NCBI RefSeq assembly: GCF_000429645.1
Contig: NZ_AUCG01000020.1
Span: 248,001 to 312,000 of the forward strand
From: Niveispirillum irakense DSM 11586
GTDB taxonomy: Bacteria > Pseudomonadota > Alphaproteobacteria > Azospirillales > Azospirillaceae
Direction: 5' to 3'
DNA length: 64,000 nt
Under the pieces are notes generated by a model, which saw only the letters and a list, made by a program, of their open reading frames with translations, searched no databases and was not told the origin of the DNA. The position numbers and the translations under genes are program-made. Positions 9,714 to 18,699 of the stretch are shown in pieces; the stretch's first letter is position 1; the number at the start of each line of letters is the position of its first letter.

Positions 9714-12491
9714 TCAAGCCGGATGGCCGTGATCTTTTCCCGGATGCGTGCCCGCATGGCGGTCCGGGTGGAACAGCCACCGACGGATCAGCTTCTCCAT
9801 TTCCAGCAGCAGCAACAGTGACACGCCGATGCCGACAGCAACCAGCCCGTCAGTGAAAGGCAGCGGCCTTGTGTCGAACAACGCGTTCAGGACCGGCAGA
9901 TAGGTGAAGGCCAGTTGCAGCACCACGGTGCCAACCACCCCCAGCAGGACCGCCGGTGTGCCCAGCACCCCCCGCCAGGTCAGGGAGGTCATGTGCAGAT
10001 AGCGCACGGAGAAGAGATAGAACAGTTCCATCACGACCACGGCATTCACCACCAGGGTCCGTGCCTCCTCCACCGGGCGGCCCTGACCCAGCACCCAGTA
10101 GAGCGCGATATTGACCCCGCCCAGGAACAGGAAAGAGGTCAGGACGATGCGCCAGACCAGGAAGCCGGAGAGGATGCCCTTATCCTTCGCCCGGGGTTGG
10201 CGGCGCATGGCGCCATCCTCCATCGGTTCGAACGCCAGGATAAGGCCCAGGGCCACAGTCGTGACCATGTTCACCCACAGGATCTGAACCGCCGTCATGG
10301 GCATCAGCGTGCCCAGCAGCAAGGCCAGGATCATGCACAGCACCTCGCCGCCATTGGTGGGCAGGGTCCAGGCGATCACCTTGCGCACATTGTCGCCCAC
10401 GGTGCGTCCTTCACGCACCGCTGCGACGATGGAGGCGAAATTATCATCCGCCAGCACCATCTGGGCGGCTTCCTTGGCGGCTTCTGTTCCGCGCTTGCCC
10501 ATGGCGACACCGACATCGGCTGTCTTCAGGGCCGGGGCATCATTTACCCCGTCTCCTGTCATGGCGATGATGCGGCCACCGCTGCGCAGGGCTTCCACCA
10601 GCCGCAGCTTGTCTTCCGGCGTGGTGCGGGCGAACACGTCGCTTTCCTGGGCGCAGCGGGCCAGGGCCGTATCGTCCATGGCGGCCAGTTCCCGGCCGGT
10701 CACGACATGGTCGGTCTGTTGCAGGCCCAACTGGGCGGCGATGGCACCGGCCGTGCCGGCATGGTCGCCCGTGATCATCTTCACCGAAATGCCGGCCCGA
10801 TGGCATTCGGCAATCGCGGCCATCGCCTCTTCCCGTGGCGGGTCGACCAGCCCCACGACCCCCAGCAGGACCAGATCGCCGGCTTCCACGACGGGGAAGG
10901 ACAGGTCACCGGCGGGATAGGGCACCTGTTTGGCGGCAAAGGCCAGGACGCGCTGGCCGCGACCTGCCAGCCGCTCCACCTCTGTCTGCCAGAAGCCACT
11001 GTCCAGGGGCCTTATGCCATCCGGTCCCTGTTGTTGACCGCACATGGTCAACAGCCGTTCCGGTGCCCCCTTTGCAAAGATGATGGCGGCGCCCTGCCGG
11101 TCATCATGCAGGGTGGCCATGAAACGGTGGCCGGCATCGAAGGGGATGGCGTCGCGGCGGGGCCATGCCCCTGCTTCCGCTGCCGGGTCCAGCCCGGCTT
11201 TCATGGCGAAGGCCAGCAGCGCGCCTTCCATCGGGTCGCCGGCCACGCTCCATTCCCCGTCGGTATGGTGCAGGGCGGCGTCATTGCACAGCATGGCCGC
11301 CCGGCTCAGTGCCTCCAGGCATGAATTGTCGGTTGCTGTCACGGCGCCTTCCGGCCCGGCTATATCGCCGATCGGGGCATAGCCGGTCCCGCCGACGCGC
11401 CATTCCGCCTCCGGCACGCGGGCCGTTTCCACGATCATCTCGTTGCGGGTCAGGGTGCCGGTCTTGTCGGAACAGATTACATCCACCGATCCCAACGTTT
11501 CCACCGCCGCCAGCCGGCGAATGATGGCGTTATGGGCCGCCATCCGCTGCACGCCAATGGCCAGTGTGATGGTCAGCACGGCGGGCAGCCCCTCCGGGAT
11601 GAAGGCAACCGCGATCCCGACGATCAGCAGAAAGCCTTCGTCCATCGGCATCTGCCGCACGAACAGCGCCACCGCCAGCAGCACTAGCGACAGGCCGATA
11701 ATGATGAAGGAAAGATGCCGGGCGAACCGGTCGATTTGCAGCAGCAAGGGGCTGCGCATATCGCCGACCGACTGGATCAGGCTGCTGATCCGCCCCAATT
11801 CCGTTTGCAGACCGGTAGCGGTCACGATGCCAGTGGCCTGCCCCGCCGTCACCAGGGTGCCGGAAAACGCCATGCAGGCGCGATCAGCCAGGGCGGTATC
11901 GGCAGGAAGGGGTTTGACATCCTTTTCCACCGGGACGGATTCCCCCGTCAGGGGGGCCTCATCCACCTTCAGGCCGCTGCCGCGCAGCAGACGCAGATCG
12001 GCGGGCACACGGTCACCCGCTTCCAGCAGCACGATATCGCCCGGCACCAGATCGGCCGCCTCCACCGTGATCCGGTGGCCGCCCCGCAGCACGGCGGCGG
12101 AGGGCTGCAGCATGTTCCGGATGGCGGCCATGGCGCTTTCCGCCTTGCCCTCCTGGATGAAGCCGACAATTCCGTTGACCAGAACGACAAGGACAATAAC
12201 GCCCGCATCCACCGGATGCTTCAGCAGGGCGGCAATCACAGCAGCACCCAGCAGCAGCAGGATCAGCAGATTATTGAACTGCTCCAGAAAGCGGCGCAGC
12301 GGTCCCCGCTGGGCCGGCGCCGGCAGGCGATTGGGGCCATAGAGGCGGCGCCGATCCTCCACCATTGCTGGCGACAATCCTGCTGTGGCGCTGTCCAGAT
12401 GATCCAACACCTCCGTGGCCGGTATGGCATGCCACAGCGGATCGGCCTTATCGGCGGGGTTGGGGGAGGGGCGGCTGCTGGTGGGGGGCAT
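9714..12491 (-). CDS. P2-type cation-transporting ATPase
   Basis: Inner-membrane ion pump of 925 residues from the ATG at 12491, which has AAGGA 8 bases upstream (a longer 965-codon frame is open but its first 40 residues look spurious). Landmarks: N-terminal cation-ATPase domain (20-80), TGES actuator loop (182-185), PEGLP in membrane helix 4 (299-303), the phosphorylation motif DKTGT (Asp342), then the TGDGVNDAPALK hinge and C-terminal membrane helices. This architecture is that of Ca2+/Mg2+/Na+-type P2 ATPases; the ion cannot be fixed from motifs. It diverges from cbpA with two FNR-like palindromes in between, so oxygen-responsive control is plausible. A role in ion homeostasis under stress is inference. 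Confidence 0.9.
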   Translation of the reverse strand: MPPTSSRPSPNPADKADPLWHAIPATEVLDHLDSATAGLSPAMVEDRRRLYGPNRLPAPAQRGPLRRFLEQFNNLLILLLLGAAVIAALLKHPVDAGVIVLVVLVNGIVGFIQEGKAESAMAAIRNMLQPSAAVLRGGHRITVEAADLVPGDIVLLEAGDRVPADLRLLRGSGLKVDEAPLTGESVPVEKDVKPLPADTALADRACMAFSGTLVTAGQATGIVTATGLQTELGRISSLIQSVGDMRSPLLLQIDRFARHLSFIIIGLSLVLLAVALFVRQMPMDEGFLLIVGIAVAFIPEGLPAVLTITLAIGVQRMAAHNAIIRRLAAVETLGSVDVICSDKTGTLTRNEMIVETARVPEAEWRVGGTGYAPIGDIAGPEGAVTATDNSCLEALSRAAMLCNDAALHHTDGEWSVAGDPMEGALLAFAMKAGLDPAAEAGAWPRRDAIPFDAGHRFMATLHDDRQGAAIIFAKGAPERLLTMCGQQQGPDGIRPLDSGFWQTEVERLAGRGQRVLAFAAKQVPYPAGDLSFPVVEAGDLVLLGVVGLVDPPREEAMAAIAECHRAGISVKMITGDHAGTAGAIAAQLGLQQTDHVVTGRELAAMDDTALARCAQESDVFARTTPEDKLRLVEALRSGGRIIAMTGDGVNDAPALKTADVGVAMGKRGTEAAKEAAQMVLADDNFASIVAAVREGRTVGDNVRKVIAWTLPTNGGEVLCMILALLLGTLMPMTAVQILWVNMVTTVALGLILAFEPMEDGAMRRQPRAKDKGILSGFLVWRIVLTSFLFLGGVNIALYWVLGQGRPVEEARTLVVNAVVVMELFYLFSVRYLHMTSLTWRGVLGTPAVLLGVVGTVVLQLAFTYLPVLNALFDTRPLPFTDGLVAVGIGVSLLLLLEMEKLIRRWLFHPDRHAGTHPGKDHGHPA

Positions 12492-12554
12492 GTCGCGTTT
12501 CCTTCTCCGTCGGCGGGTCGCGGGGACAATAGGATGCGAGCGGCTTTGCGGACC

Positions 12555-12568
12555 TTGACCCATGTCAA
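12555..12568. promoter_or_regulatory. FNR/FixK-like box, perfect 5-4-5 palindrome
   Basis: TTGACCCATGTCAA is a perfect inverted repeat (TTGAC-N4-GTCAA), matching the FNR/FixK/FnrL pattern TTGAY-N4-RTCAA of alphaproteobacteria. It lies 64 bases upstream of the ATPase start (12491), the right distance for activation of the leftward gene. Sequence match is seen; binding is inference. Confidence 0.65.
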
Positions 12569-12622
12569 ATAGATGGCCCGGCAAAAGAAGCGGCGACAAA
12601 CCGATCATCATTTGCCCTTCTA

Positions 12623-12636
12623 TTGACCCATGTCAT
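12623..12636. promoter_or_regulatory. Second FNR/FixK-like box
   Basis: TTGACCCATGTCAT repeats 13 of the 14 bases of the box at 12555-12568, including the non-palindromic spacer CCAT. It lies 100 bases before the cbpA start (12736), so the two boxes may serve the two divergent promoters separately. Confidence 0.55.
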
Positions 12637-12735
12637 GGGCACAGAAGGGCCCTTTAACCGATCATGGGAACGCCCGGTGCTCTCCGACTGTTGAAGGGGC
12701 AGCGTTGCGGATCCCGTTTTGACGAGAGGCAGGTG

Positions 12736-13674
12736 ATGAGCCAGTCACTTTCCGATCCCTATACCATTCTGGGCGTGGCGCGTGATGCCACGGCTGCCCA
12801 GATCAAATCGGCCTATCGCAAACTGGCCAAGAAGCATCACCCCGATCTCAACCCCGGTGATGCGACGGCGGTGGACCGCTTCAAAGATATCACCTTGGCT
12901 TACGAGCTTCTCAGCGATGCCGATAAGCGCGCCCGGTTCGACCGGGGGGAGATTGATGCCAGCGGACAGGAACAGGCGCCGCGCGGCTTCTATCGGGATT
13001 TCGCCGAAGGGCCGCAGGCCGGCGCCTATCAGCAGGGATTCGGCGGCGGTGCCGGGCTGGATGAGGATCTGCTGGCAGAACTGTTCGGCCGCATGGCGGG
13101 CGGCGGACCGGGTGGACGCAGCGGGATGAAACGGCGGGGGGAGGATGTCTCCTATTCCCTGCGGGTGGAATTCCTGGATGCGGCAGTGGGTGCCAAGCGG
13201 CGCCTGACCCTGCCGGATGGGCGTGTGCTGGATGTCACCATCCCGCCCGGCAGCCGGGACCGGCAGACGCTGCGTCTGAAGGGCCAGGGCGGGCCGGGCC
13301 TGAACGGGGCGCCCGCCGGCGATGCCTATATCGAGCTGCATGTGCAGCCCCACGCCTTCTTCACCCGCAAGGACCAGGATATCCATCTGGACCTGCCGGT
13401 GACACTGACCGAGGCGGTTTTGGGCGCCAAGGTGGCCGTGCCCACGGTCAGCGGCCCGGTCATGCTGACCATTCCGCCCCGGTCGAACAGTGGCACGATG
13501 CTGCGGTTGAAGGGCAAGGGTGTGCCTGACCGTGCCGGCGGCCCGGCGGGTGACCAATATGTGAAATTGCGCATCGTGCTGCCCGAGGGCGGTGACGAGG
13601 CGCTGGCCCGGTTCCTGGAGAACTGGGAGGCCAAGGATTATGACGTGCGACGCAAGGCGGGGATGGAACCATGA
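12736..13674 (+). CDS. cbpA: DnaJ-type co-chaperone, CbpA family
   Basis: Hsp40 co-chaperone lacking the zinc finger, 312 residues from the ATG at 12736 (MSQSLSDPYTILGV), preceded by GAGAGGCAGG. J domain at about 6-72 with the HPD motif at 35-37. A Gly-rich linker follows (GFGGGAGLDEDLLAELFGRM), then two C-terminal peptide-binding domains (LPDGRVLDVTIPPGS, GPVMLTIPPRSNSG). The stop overlaps the next gene (ATGA), encoding its modulator CbpM, which supports CbpA over general DnaJ. An upstream in-frame ATG at 12664 lacks a ribosome site. Probably driven from the divergent region carrying FNR-like boxes. Confidence 0.92.
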   Translation: MSQSLSDPYTILGVARDATAAQIKSAYRKLAKKHHPDLNPGDATAVDRFKDITLAYELLSDADKRARFDRGEIDASGQEQAPRGFYRDFAEGPQAGAYQQGFGGGAGLDEDLLAELFGRMAGGGPGGRSGMKRRGEDVSYSLRVEFLDAAVGAKRRLTLPDGRVLDVTIPPGSRDRQTLRLKGQGGPGLNGAPAGDAYIELHVQPHAFFTRKDQDIHLDLPVTLTEAVLGAKVAVPTVSGPVMLTIPPRSNSGTMLRLKGKGVPDRAGGPAGDQYVKLRIVLPEGGDEALARFLENWEAKDYDVRRKAGMEP

Positions 13675-14015
13675 GACGGCTGGAGGATGTGGCCGGGCTG
13701 TGCGGCGTGGCCCCGGCGGAACTGGCAATCTGGGTGGAGCAGCATTGGCTGCTGCCCCTGGCGGACGAGGAGGGGCTGAGCTTCTCCGACACCGATCTGG
13801 CGCGGGCGCGCCTGATCGTGGACCTGCGGGAGACAATGGGCGTGGATGCGGAAGCGGTGCCCGTCGTGCTGTCGCTGCTGGATCAGGTCCATCGCCTGCG
13901 CCGCCGGGTAAAGCTGCTGGCGGGTGCCATGCTGGAACTGCCGGAGGACAGCCGTGCCCAGCTTTGCCAGCGCCTGCTGGCGGCGGAAAGCCGGGATAGC
14001 GACCCTGGCATCTAG
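13671..14015 (+). CDS. cbpM: Chaperone modulator CbpM
   Basis: A 114-residue MerR-like helical protein that binds the J domain of CbpA and inhibits it. The N-terminus (MRRLEDVAGLCGVAPAELAI) resembles a degenerate MerR helix-turn-helix; the middle is a leucine-rich helix (VVLSLLDQVHRLRRRVKLLA). The ATG overlaps the cbpA stop by four bases (ATGA), so translation is coupled. Identification rests on size, N-terminal pattern and this context. Confidence 0.82.
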   Translation: MRRLEDVAGLCGVAPAELAIWVEQHWLLPLADEEGLSFSDTDLARARLIVDLRETMGVDAEAVPVVLSLLDQVHRLRRRVKLLAGAMLELPEDSRAQLCQRLLAAESRDSDPGI

Positions 14016-14132
14016 CATCGCCTGCCAAGGACGATATACCAGTTTCACAACAATCCTTTATGATCACCACGTCCTTTGGCTGACGAGCCGGAGGGCCAAG
14101 GATAAGCACGTATCGGGCAGGGGCGCCGTTGC
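14016..14132. other. cbpM-mgtC intergenic hairpin region
   Basis: 117 bases. An imperfect hairpin, TCCTTTGGC...GCCAAGGA (about 14072-14101), sits shortly before the MgtC-family start. Its first part begins with ATATACCAGTTT, faintly like the start of the dispersed repeats described below, but the core is missing. No FNR-like box or clear promoter was found. Confidence 0.35.
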
Positions 14133-15395
14133 ATGGATGAGGTAGGGTTGTTGAGCCGGATGGCCGTGGCGTTGGCCATCGGCCTGCTGGTGGGGTTGGA
14201 GCGCGGCTGGAAATTGCGTGAGGCGGCGGCGGGCGCGCGGGCGGCGGGCCTGCGCACCTTTGCCCTGTCCGGTCTGCTGGGGGGCGTCGCCGGCTTGGTG
14301 GCGCAGATAACGACGCCCTGGGTGGTTGGTTTCGCCCTGCTGGCCCATGCACTGGCTTTCATCGCCTTCCATCTTATGGAAGCCCGGACAGATAGCGATG
14401 TCAGCGCCACCGGCACGGTGGCCGGTATCCTCACCTTCCTTCTGGGGACCTATGCCGTGCTGGGGGAAGTGCGCGTGGCTGTTGCCGTGGCGGTCGCCAT
14501 GACCATGCTTCTGGCGCTGCGCGACCCGCTGCATCGCTGGCTGCGCGACCTGAAATGGGAGGAAATCCGGGCCGTTCTGGTGCTGCTGGCCATGTCTTTC
14601 CTGCTGCTGCCGGTGTTGCCCAACCGCACGGTGGACCCGTGGGAAGCGGTGAACCCGACGGAAATCTGGATGCTGGCGATCCTGATCGCGGCCATTTCCT
14701 TCGGCGGCTATGTCGCCATCCGCCTGTTTGGTGACCGGCTGGGCATCATCCTGGCGGCCCTGGCGGGGGGGCTGGCCTCTTCCACCGCCACAACGCTGAC
14801 ACTGGCCCGGTTCGGCCGTACCCATCCGGGGATGGAACCGCTGCTGTCCGCCGGCATCCTGGTGGCGGGCTGTGTCATGGTGGTGCGCGTCGCGTTGCTG
14901 GCCATCCTGTTGAACCCGACACTGGCAGGTGCCCTGGCTGTTCCGGCGGCGGTGATGACCCTGGTAATGGTGGTCGCTTCCCTTGTGCTGCTGTTCCTCT
15001 GGGGCCGCAGCGGGCAGGGGCAGCAGGCGACCCTGGCCCCTTCCAACCCGCTGGAACTGGCGACGGCGCTGAAGCTGGCCGCGTTCATCGCTATTGTCAT
15101 GCTGGCGGCTGGCGCTGCCAAAACCTATATCGGGGAACAGGCGGTGCTGGGTGTTGCCGCCATTTCCGGCATCGCCGATGTCGATGCCGTCACCATCTCC
15201 ATGGCGCGGCTGGGGGGTTCTGCCATCGGCCTGCAGACGGCACTGACGGCGATCGGCATTGCTGTGGGCGTCAATACCATTTCCAAGGCGATCATGGCGG
15301 GTACGGTTGGCGGCATCCGCATTGCCCGGCAGGTGGGGCTGGCCAGCGTCCTTGCCCTGGCGGCGGGGGGCCTGGCCCTGACATTCGGCCCCTGA
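14133..15395 (+). CDS. MgtC/SapB - DUF4010 family integral membrane protein
   Basis: A 420-residue, very hydrophobic protein with about a dozen predicted membrane helices. The N-terminus has the MgtC signature region (RMAVALAIGLLVGLERGW, then GLRTFALSGLLGG). The second half is the DUF4010 region (GGYVAIRLFGDRLG, LAALAGGLASSTATTLTLAR, ISGIADVDAVTISMARL). MgtC-type proteins are linked to Mg2+ limitation and acid stress in other bacteria; the function of the long MgtC-DUF4010 form is not established. It sits between cbpM and the phosphorylase gene. The ATG at 14133 has only a weak upstream purine run. Confidence 0.82.
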   Translation: MDEVGLLSRMAVALAIGLLVGLERGWKLREAAAGARAAGLRTFALSGLLGGVAGLVAQITTPWVVGFALLAHALAFIAFHLMEARTDSDVSATGTVAGILTFLLGTYAVLGEVRVAVAVAVAMTMLLALRDPLHRWLRDLKWEEIRAVLVLLAMSFLLLPVLPNRTVDPWEAVNPTEIWMLAILIAAISFGGYVAIRLFGDRLGIILAALAGGLASSTATTLTLARFGRTHPGMEPLLSAGILVAGCVMVVRVALLAILLNPTLAGALAVPAAVMTLVMVVASLVLLFLWGRSGQGQQATLAPSNPLELATALKLAAFIAIVMLAAGAAKTYIGEQAVLGVAAISGIADVDAVTISMARLGGSAIGLQTALTAIGIAVGVNTISKAIMAGTVGGIRIARQVGLASVLALAAGGLALTFGP

Positions 15396-15412
15396 CAGGG
15401 CCTGCACCCCGC

Positions 15413-15426
15413 TTGATACAGGTCAA
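15413..15426. promoter_or_regulatory. FNR/FixK-like box before the phosphorylase gene
   Basis: TTGATACAGGTCAA (TTGAT-N4-GTCAA) matches the FNR/FixK consensus and is centred about 67 bases upstream of the ATG at 15487. It falls in the only gap (91 bases) between the MgtC-family gene and the phosphorylase-MBL pair, as expected of a promoter operator. Confidence 0.62.
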
Positions 15427-15486
15427 GGCGGGACATGGTGATACAGGCCTAGGCTTGCGGCTGAAATAACAGCGCAGGCAATCATT

Positions 15487-17019
15487 ATGTCGCGGAACGA
15501 AAAGGGGGGATTGCGGCTGAAGCGGATCGGGATCGAGACGGGGCGCGAGAATGTCGCCTTCCTGTCGCGGGCCTGTACCCTCTATCGCGCCGCCGAGTTT
15601 GAGAGCATCGCCAAGGTGGAGGTGGTGGCCGATGGTCATCGCATCCTGGCCGCCCTGGATCTGGTGGATGATCCGGCCATCCTGGCGGCGGATGCGCTGG
15701 GCCTGTCGGCGGGTGCTTTCCAGCGCTTTGGTCTGGCCGAAGGCACGCGGGTCCGCCTGGACCATCCCCATCCGCCGCACAGCCGCGATGCGCTGCATGC
15801 CAAGATCGAAGGGCGGGAGTTGGATGCGGCCCAATTCGCTGCCATCATCGCCGATATCGCCGCCCACCGGTACGCCAAGGTGGAGGTGGCGGCCTTCCTG
15901 GTCGCCTGCGGCGGCTTCATGACCACGGCGGAGACGCTGCACCTGACCCGCGCCATGGCGGCGGCGGGGGAGCGGCTGTCCTGGGACGCCGATCTGGTGG
16001 TGGATAAACATTGTATCGGCGGCATTCCCGGCAACCGTACCTCCATGATCGTGGTGCCCATCGTGGCGGCCCACGGGCTACCGATGCCCAAGACATCCTC
16101 CCGCGCCATCACGTCGCCTGCCGGCACCGCCGATACGATGGAAGTGCTGGCCAATGTGGAGGTGGACCTGCCCCGCATGCGGGAAATTGTGCGCGAGGCC
16201 GGCGGCTGTCTGGTCTGGGGCGGGCATGTCAACCTGTCGCCGGCGGATGATGTGCTGATCTCGGTCGAGCGGCCGTTGAATATCGACACGCGCGAACAGA
16301 TGGTGGCCTCCATCCTGTCCAAGAAGCTGGCCGCCGGTTCCACCCATCTGGTGATCGACATGCCGGTGGGGCCCAGCGCCAAGGTCCGCAGCGCCAACGA
16401 TGCGCTGCGCCTGCGCAAGCTGTTTGAATATGTCGGCGATGCCATCGGGTTGAACCTGCGGGTCACGATCAGCGATGGCACCCAGCCCGTGGGCCGGGGC
16501 ATCGGTCCGGTGCTGGAGGCGCGCGATGTGATGGCGGTGCTGGAAAACCGGCCCGAGGCGCCCGCGGACCTGCGCGAACGCAGCCTGGCCCTGGCTGGCC
16601 GCATCCTGGAATTTGACCCCCGCCTGAGGGGTGGGGCCGGCATGGCACGGGCGCAGGAATTGCTGGAGAACGGATCGGCCCTGGCCGCCATGCAGCGGAT
16701 CATGGCCTTGCAGGGCAAGCCGCCGCGTGATGCCACGCTGGGGCGGCTTTTCCAGGATGTGGTGGCCGACCATGATGGCACGGTCACCGCCATCGACTGC
16801 TACCGCATCTCCCGCATTGCGCGGCTGGCCGGTGCCCCGTTCGACCCTGGTGCCGGGATTGATCTGTTGAAGAAGGTGGGGGATTTCGCCCAGGCGGGCG
16901 AACCGCTCTACCGTATCCATGCCGCCACGGAGGTGGATTTCCGCTTTGCCTGCGGGTTGGCGGCGGAAAATGACGGCTATCATCTGGGGCCGGTCACGGC
17001 CCGGCTGGAGGGTTTGTGA
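15487..17019 (+). CDS. Thymidine phosphorylase / AMP phosphorylase family protein
   Basis: Nucleoside or nucleotide phosphorylase of 510 residues, the long form (about 500 residues) related to archaeal AMP phosphorylase rather than the 440-residue E. coli DeoA. An extra N-terminal domain (1-90) precedes the catalytic core. Conserved pieces: KHCIGGIPGNRTS (about 173-185) and SSRAITSPAGTADTME (about 203-218). The C-terminal domain includes YRISRIARLAGAPFDPGAGI. Family knowledge: phosphorolysis of thymidine, or of AMP/CMP/UMP giving ribose 1,5-bisphosphate; the substrate cannot be decided here. The stop overlaps the next start (TGATG). Preceded by an FNR-like box. Confidence 0.85.
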   Translation: MSRNEKGGLRLKRIGIETGRENVAFLSRACTLYRAAEFESIAKVEVVADGHRILAALDLVDDPAILAADALGLSAGAFQRFGLAEGTRVRLDHPHPPHSRDALHAKIEGRELDAAQFAAIIADIAAHRYAKVEVAAFLVACGGFMTTAETLHLTRAMAAAGERLSWDADLVVDKHCIGGIPGNRTSMIVVPIVAAHGLPMPKTSSRAITSPAGTADTMEVLANVEVDLPRMREIVREAGGCLVWGGHVNLSPADDVLISVERPLNIDTREQMVASILSKKLAAGSTHLVIDMPVGPSAKVRSANDALRLRKLFEYVGDAIGLNLRVTISDGTQPVGRGIGPVLEARDVMAVLENRPEAPADLRERSLALAGRILEFDPRLRGGAGMARAQELLENGSALAAMQRIMALQGKPPRDATLGRLFQDVVADHDGTVTAIDCYRISRIARLAGAPFDPGAGIDLLKKVGDFAQAGEPLYRIHAATEVDFRFACGLAAENDGYHLGPVTARLEGL

Positions 17020-18614
17020 TGTCTGTCGATCCGACCATCACCTTTCATGGCGCTGCGGGCGGCGTCACCGGTTCCTGCTTCCTGGTCCGTTACGAAGGCG
17101 GCAGCCTGCTGGTCGATTGCGGCCTGTTCCAGGGCAGCAAGACGGTGCAGGAACTGAATTACCGGGACTTTCCCTTCGATGTCTCGGTGCCGCAGGCGCT
17201 GGTGCTGACCCATGCCCATATCGACCATAGCGGCCTGATCCCCAAGCTTTACCGCCACGGGTTCCAGGGGCCGGTCATTGCGACCAGGGGCACGGCTGAC
17301 CTGCTGACCTTCATGCTGCCCGATAGCGGCCATATCCAGGAAACGGAGGTGCGGCGGCTGAATTTCCGCAACCGGCAGCGCGGCCGTGCCCAGGTGCAGC
17401 CGATCTATACCCGCGCTGACGCGGAACGGGTGCTGGACCGGATCAGGCCAGTGGATCGCGATGTCTGGGTGGATGTGCTGCCGGGTGTGCGTGCCCGCTT
17501 CTGGGATGCCGGCCATATACTGGGCTCCGCCTCGGTGGAACTGGAACTGCCGGGGGCGGACGGGCCGGTAATCATCCTGTTTTCCGGCGATCTGGGCCCC
17601 GGTGACAAGCCGTTCCACCCCCCACCGGCCGGGCCGCACCGGCCCGACTGGCTGGTGGTGGAATCCACCTATGGCGGGCGTGACCGGCCGGTGGTTGATG
17701 CCGTCCTGCGCCGGCAGATGCTGGCGACGGAACTGCAGGAGGCTTTCCGCCGGGGCGGGCCAGTGATCATCCCGGCCTTTGCGGTGGAGCGGACGCAGGA
17801 ACTGCTCTACGACCTTGACCTGCTGTTTGACGAGGGGGCGCTGCCCACCACCCAGGTCTTCCTGGACAGCCCGCTGGCGGTGAATGTCACCCGCGTCTTT
17901 GACCGGAACCTGCCCGATATCAACCAGCCCGGCACACCGCCGCCCTTCAGCCGCCGCAACCTGCATATGATTGAGGATGTGGAGGGCAGCAAGCGGCTGA
18001 ACCGCCTGACCGGCAATGTCATCATCATCGCGGCCAGCGGCATGTGCGAGGCCGGGCGCATCCGCCATCATCTGAAAAACAACCTCTGGCGCCAGTCCGC
18101 CACCGTGCTGTTGGTGGGCTATCAGGCGCCGGCCACGCTGGGCCGGCTGCTGCAGGAAGGGGTGGCCAATGTCCGTATCCACGGGGAAGAGGTGGCGGTA
18201 CAGGCAACCATCCGCACCCTGGACGCCTATTCCGGCCATGCCGACCGGGGCGGCCTGATGCGCTGGACCCTGGACCGGCTGCCCGTGTCCGGCGGGATTT
18301 TCGTCGTGCATGGGGAGGACCAGGAGCGGGTGGCCCTGCGCTCCTCTCTCATGGAGGCCGGGATCGACGGGGCCAAGATCCATATTCCGGACCTGGACCA
18401 GAGCTGGGCACTGACAGACCGGGGCGCCCGGACCACGGGGACGGAAAAAGCGCCGCCGCCGCGATTGCCGCGTGCGGCCCAGTCCACGCCTGACTGGCAC
18501 AATAGCTATGCCGCGACGGTCCTGTCCCTGGCTGACAAGCTGCGTTCCGCCGGTTCCGATACGGATCGCGCGGCTCTGCTGGAAAGGGTGCGCAAGGCGC
18601 TTTCCGGGGCATGA
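17019..18614 (+). CDS. MBL-fold beta-CASP protein with RNA-specificity domain
   Basis: Zinc-dependent metallo-beta-lactamase-fold hydrolase of the RNA-processing (CPSF73-like/RNase) group, 531 residues. The metal motif THAHIDHSG lies at about 64-72; later motifs are GDLGPGDKP, VESTYGG, DSPLA and ASGMCEAGRIRHHL, with a C-terminal YSGHAD typical of the RMMBL domain. Start chosen at the ATG 17019, which overlaps the previous stop by one base; a GTG at 17016 is also in frame. Co-transcription with the phosphorylase suggests a joint role in RNA or nucleotide turnover, possibly under low oxygen; this is inference. No clear terminator follows. Confidence 0.9.
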   Translation: MSVDPTITFHGAAGGVTGSCFLVRYEGGSLLVDCGLFQGSKTVQELNYRDFPFDVSVPQALVLTHAHIDHSGLIPKLYRHGFQGPVIATRGTADLLTFMLPDSGHIQETEVRRLNFRNRQRGRAQVQPIYTRADAERVLDRIRPVDRDVWVDVLPGVRARFWDAGHILGSASVELELPGADGPVIILFSGDLGPGDKPFHPPPAGPHRPDWLVVESTYGGRDRPVVDAVLRRQMLATELQEAFRRGGPVIIPAFAVERTQELLYDLDLLFDEGALPTTQVFLDSPLAVNVTRVFDRNLPDINQPGTPPPFSRRNLHMIEDVEGSKRLNRLTGNVIIIAASGMCEAGRIRHHLKNNLWRQSATVLLVGYQAPATLGRLLQEGVANVRIHGEEVAVQATIRTLDAYSGHADRGGLMRWTLDRLPVSGGIFVVHGEDQERVALRSSLMEAGIDGAKIHIPDLDQSWALTDRGARTTGTEKAPPPRLPRAAQSTPDWHNSYAATVLSLADKLRSAGSDTDRAALLERVRKALSGA

Positions 18615-18699
18615 TGTCAGGGGGAGAAGGGTGCGCGTGGTTGGTAATGTCTACCGGCCGCGCCGCCTTTGCCAAGGCCTCCGACCGGGAGGGCGTTGA

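Noticed and set aside
12745-14352. Leftward 535-codon frame across cbpA, cbpM and into the MgtC-family gene
   Set aside because: Antisense to three well-supported genes; composition is Pro/Arg-rich and matches nothing recognisable.
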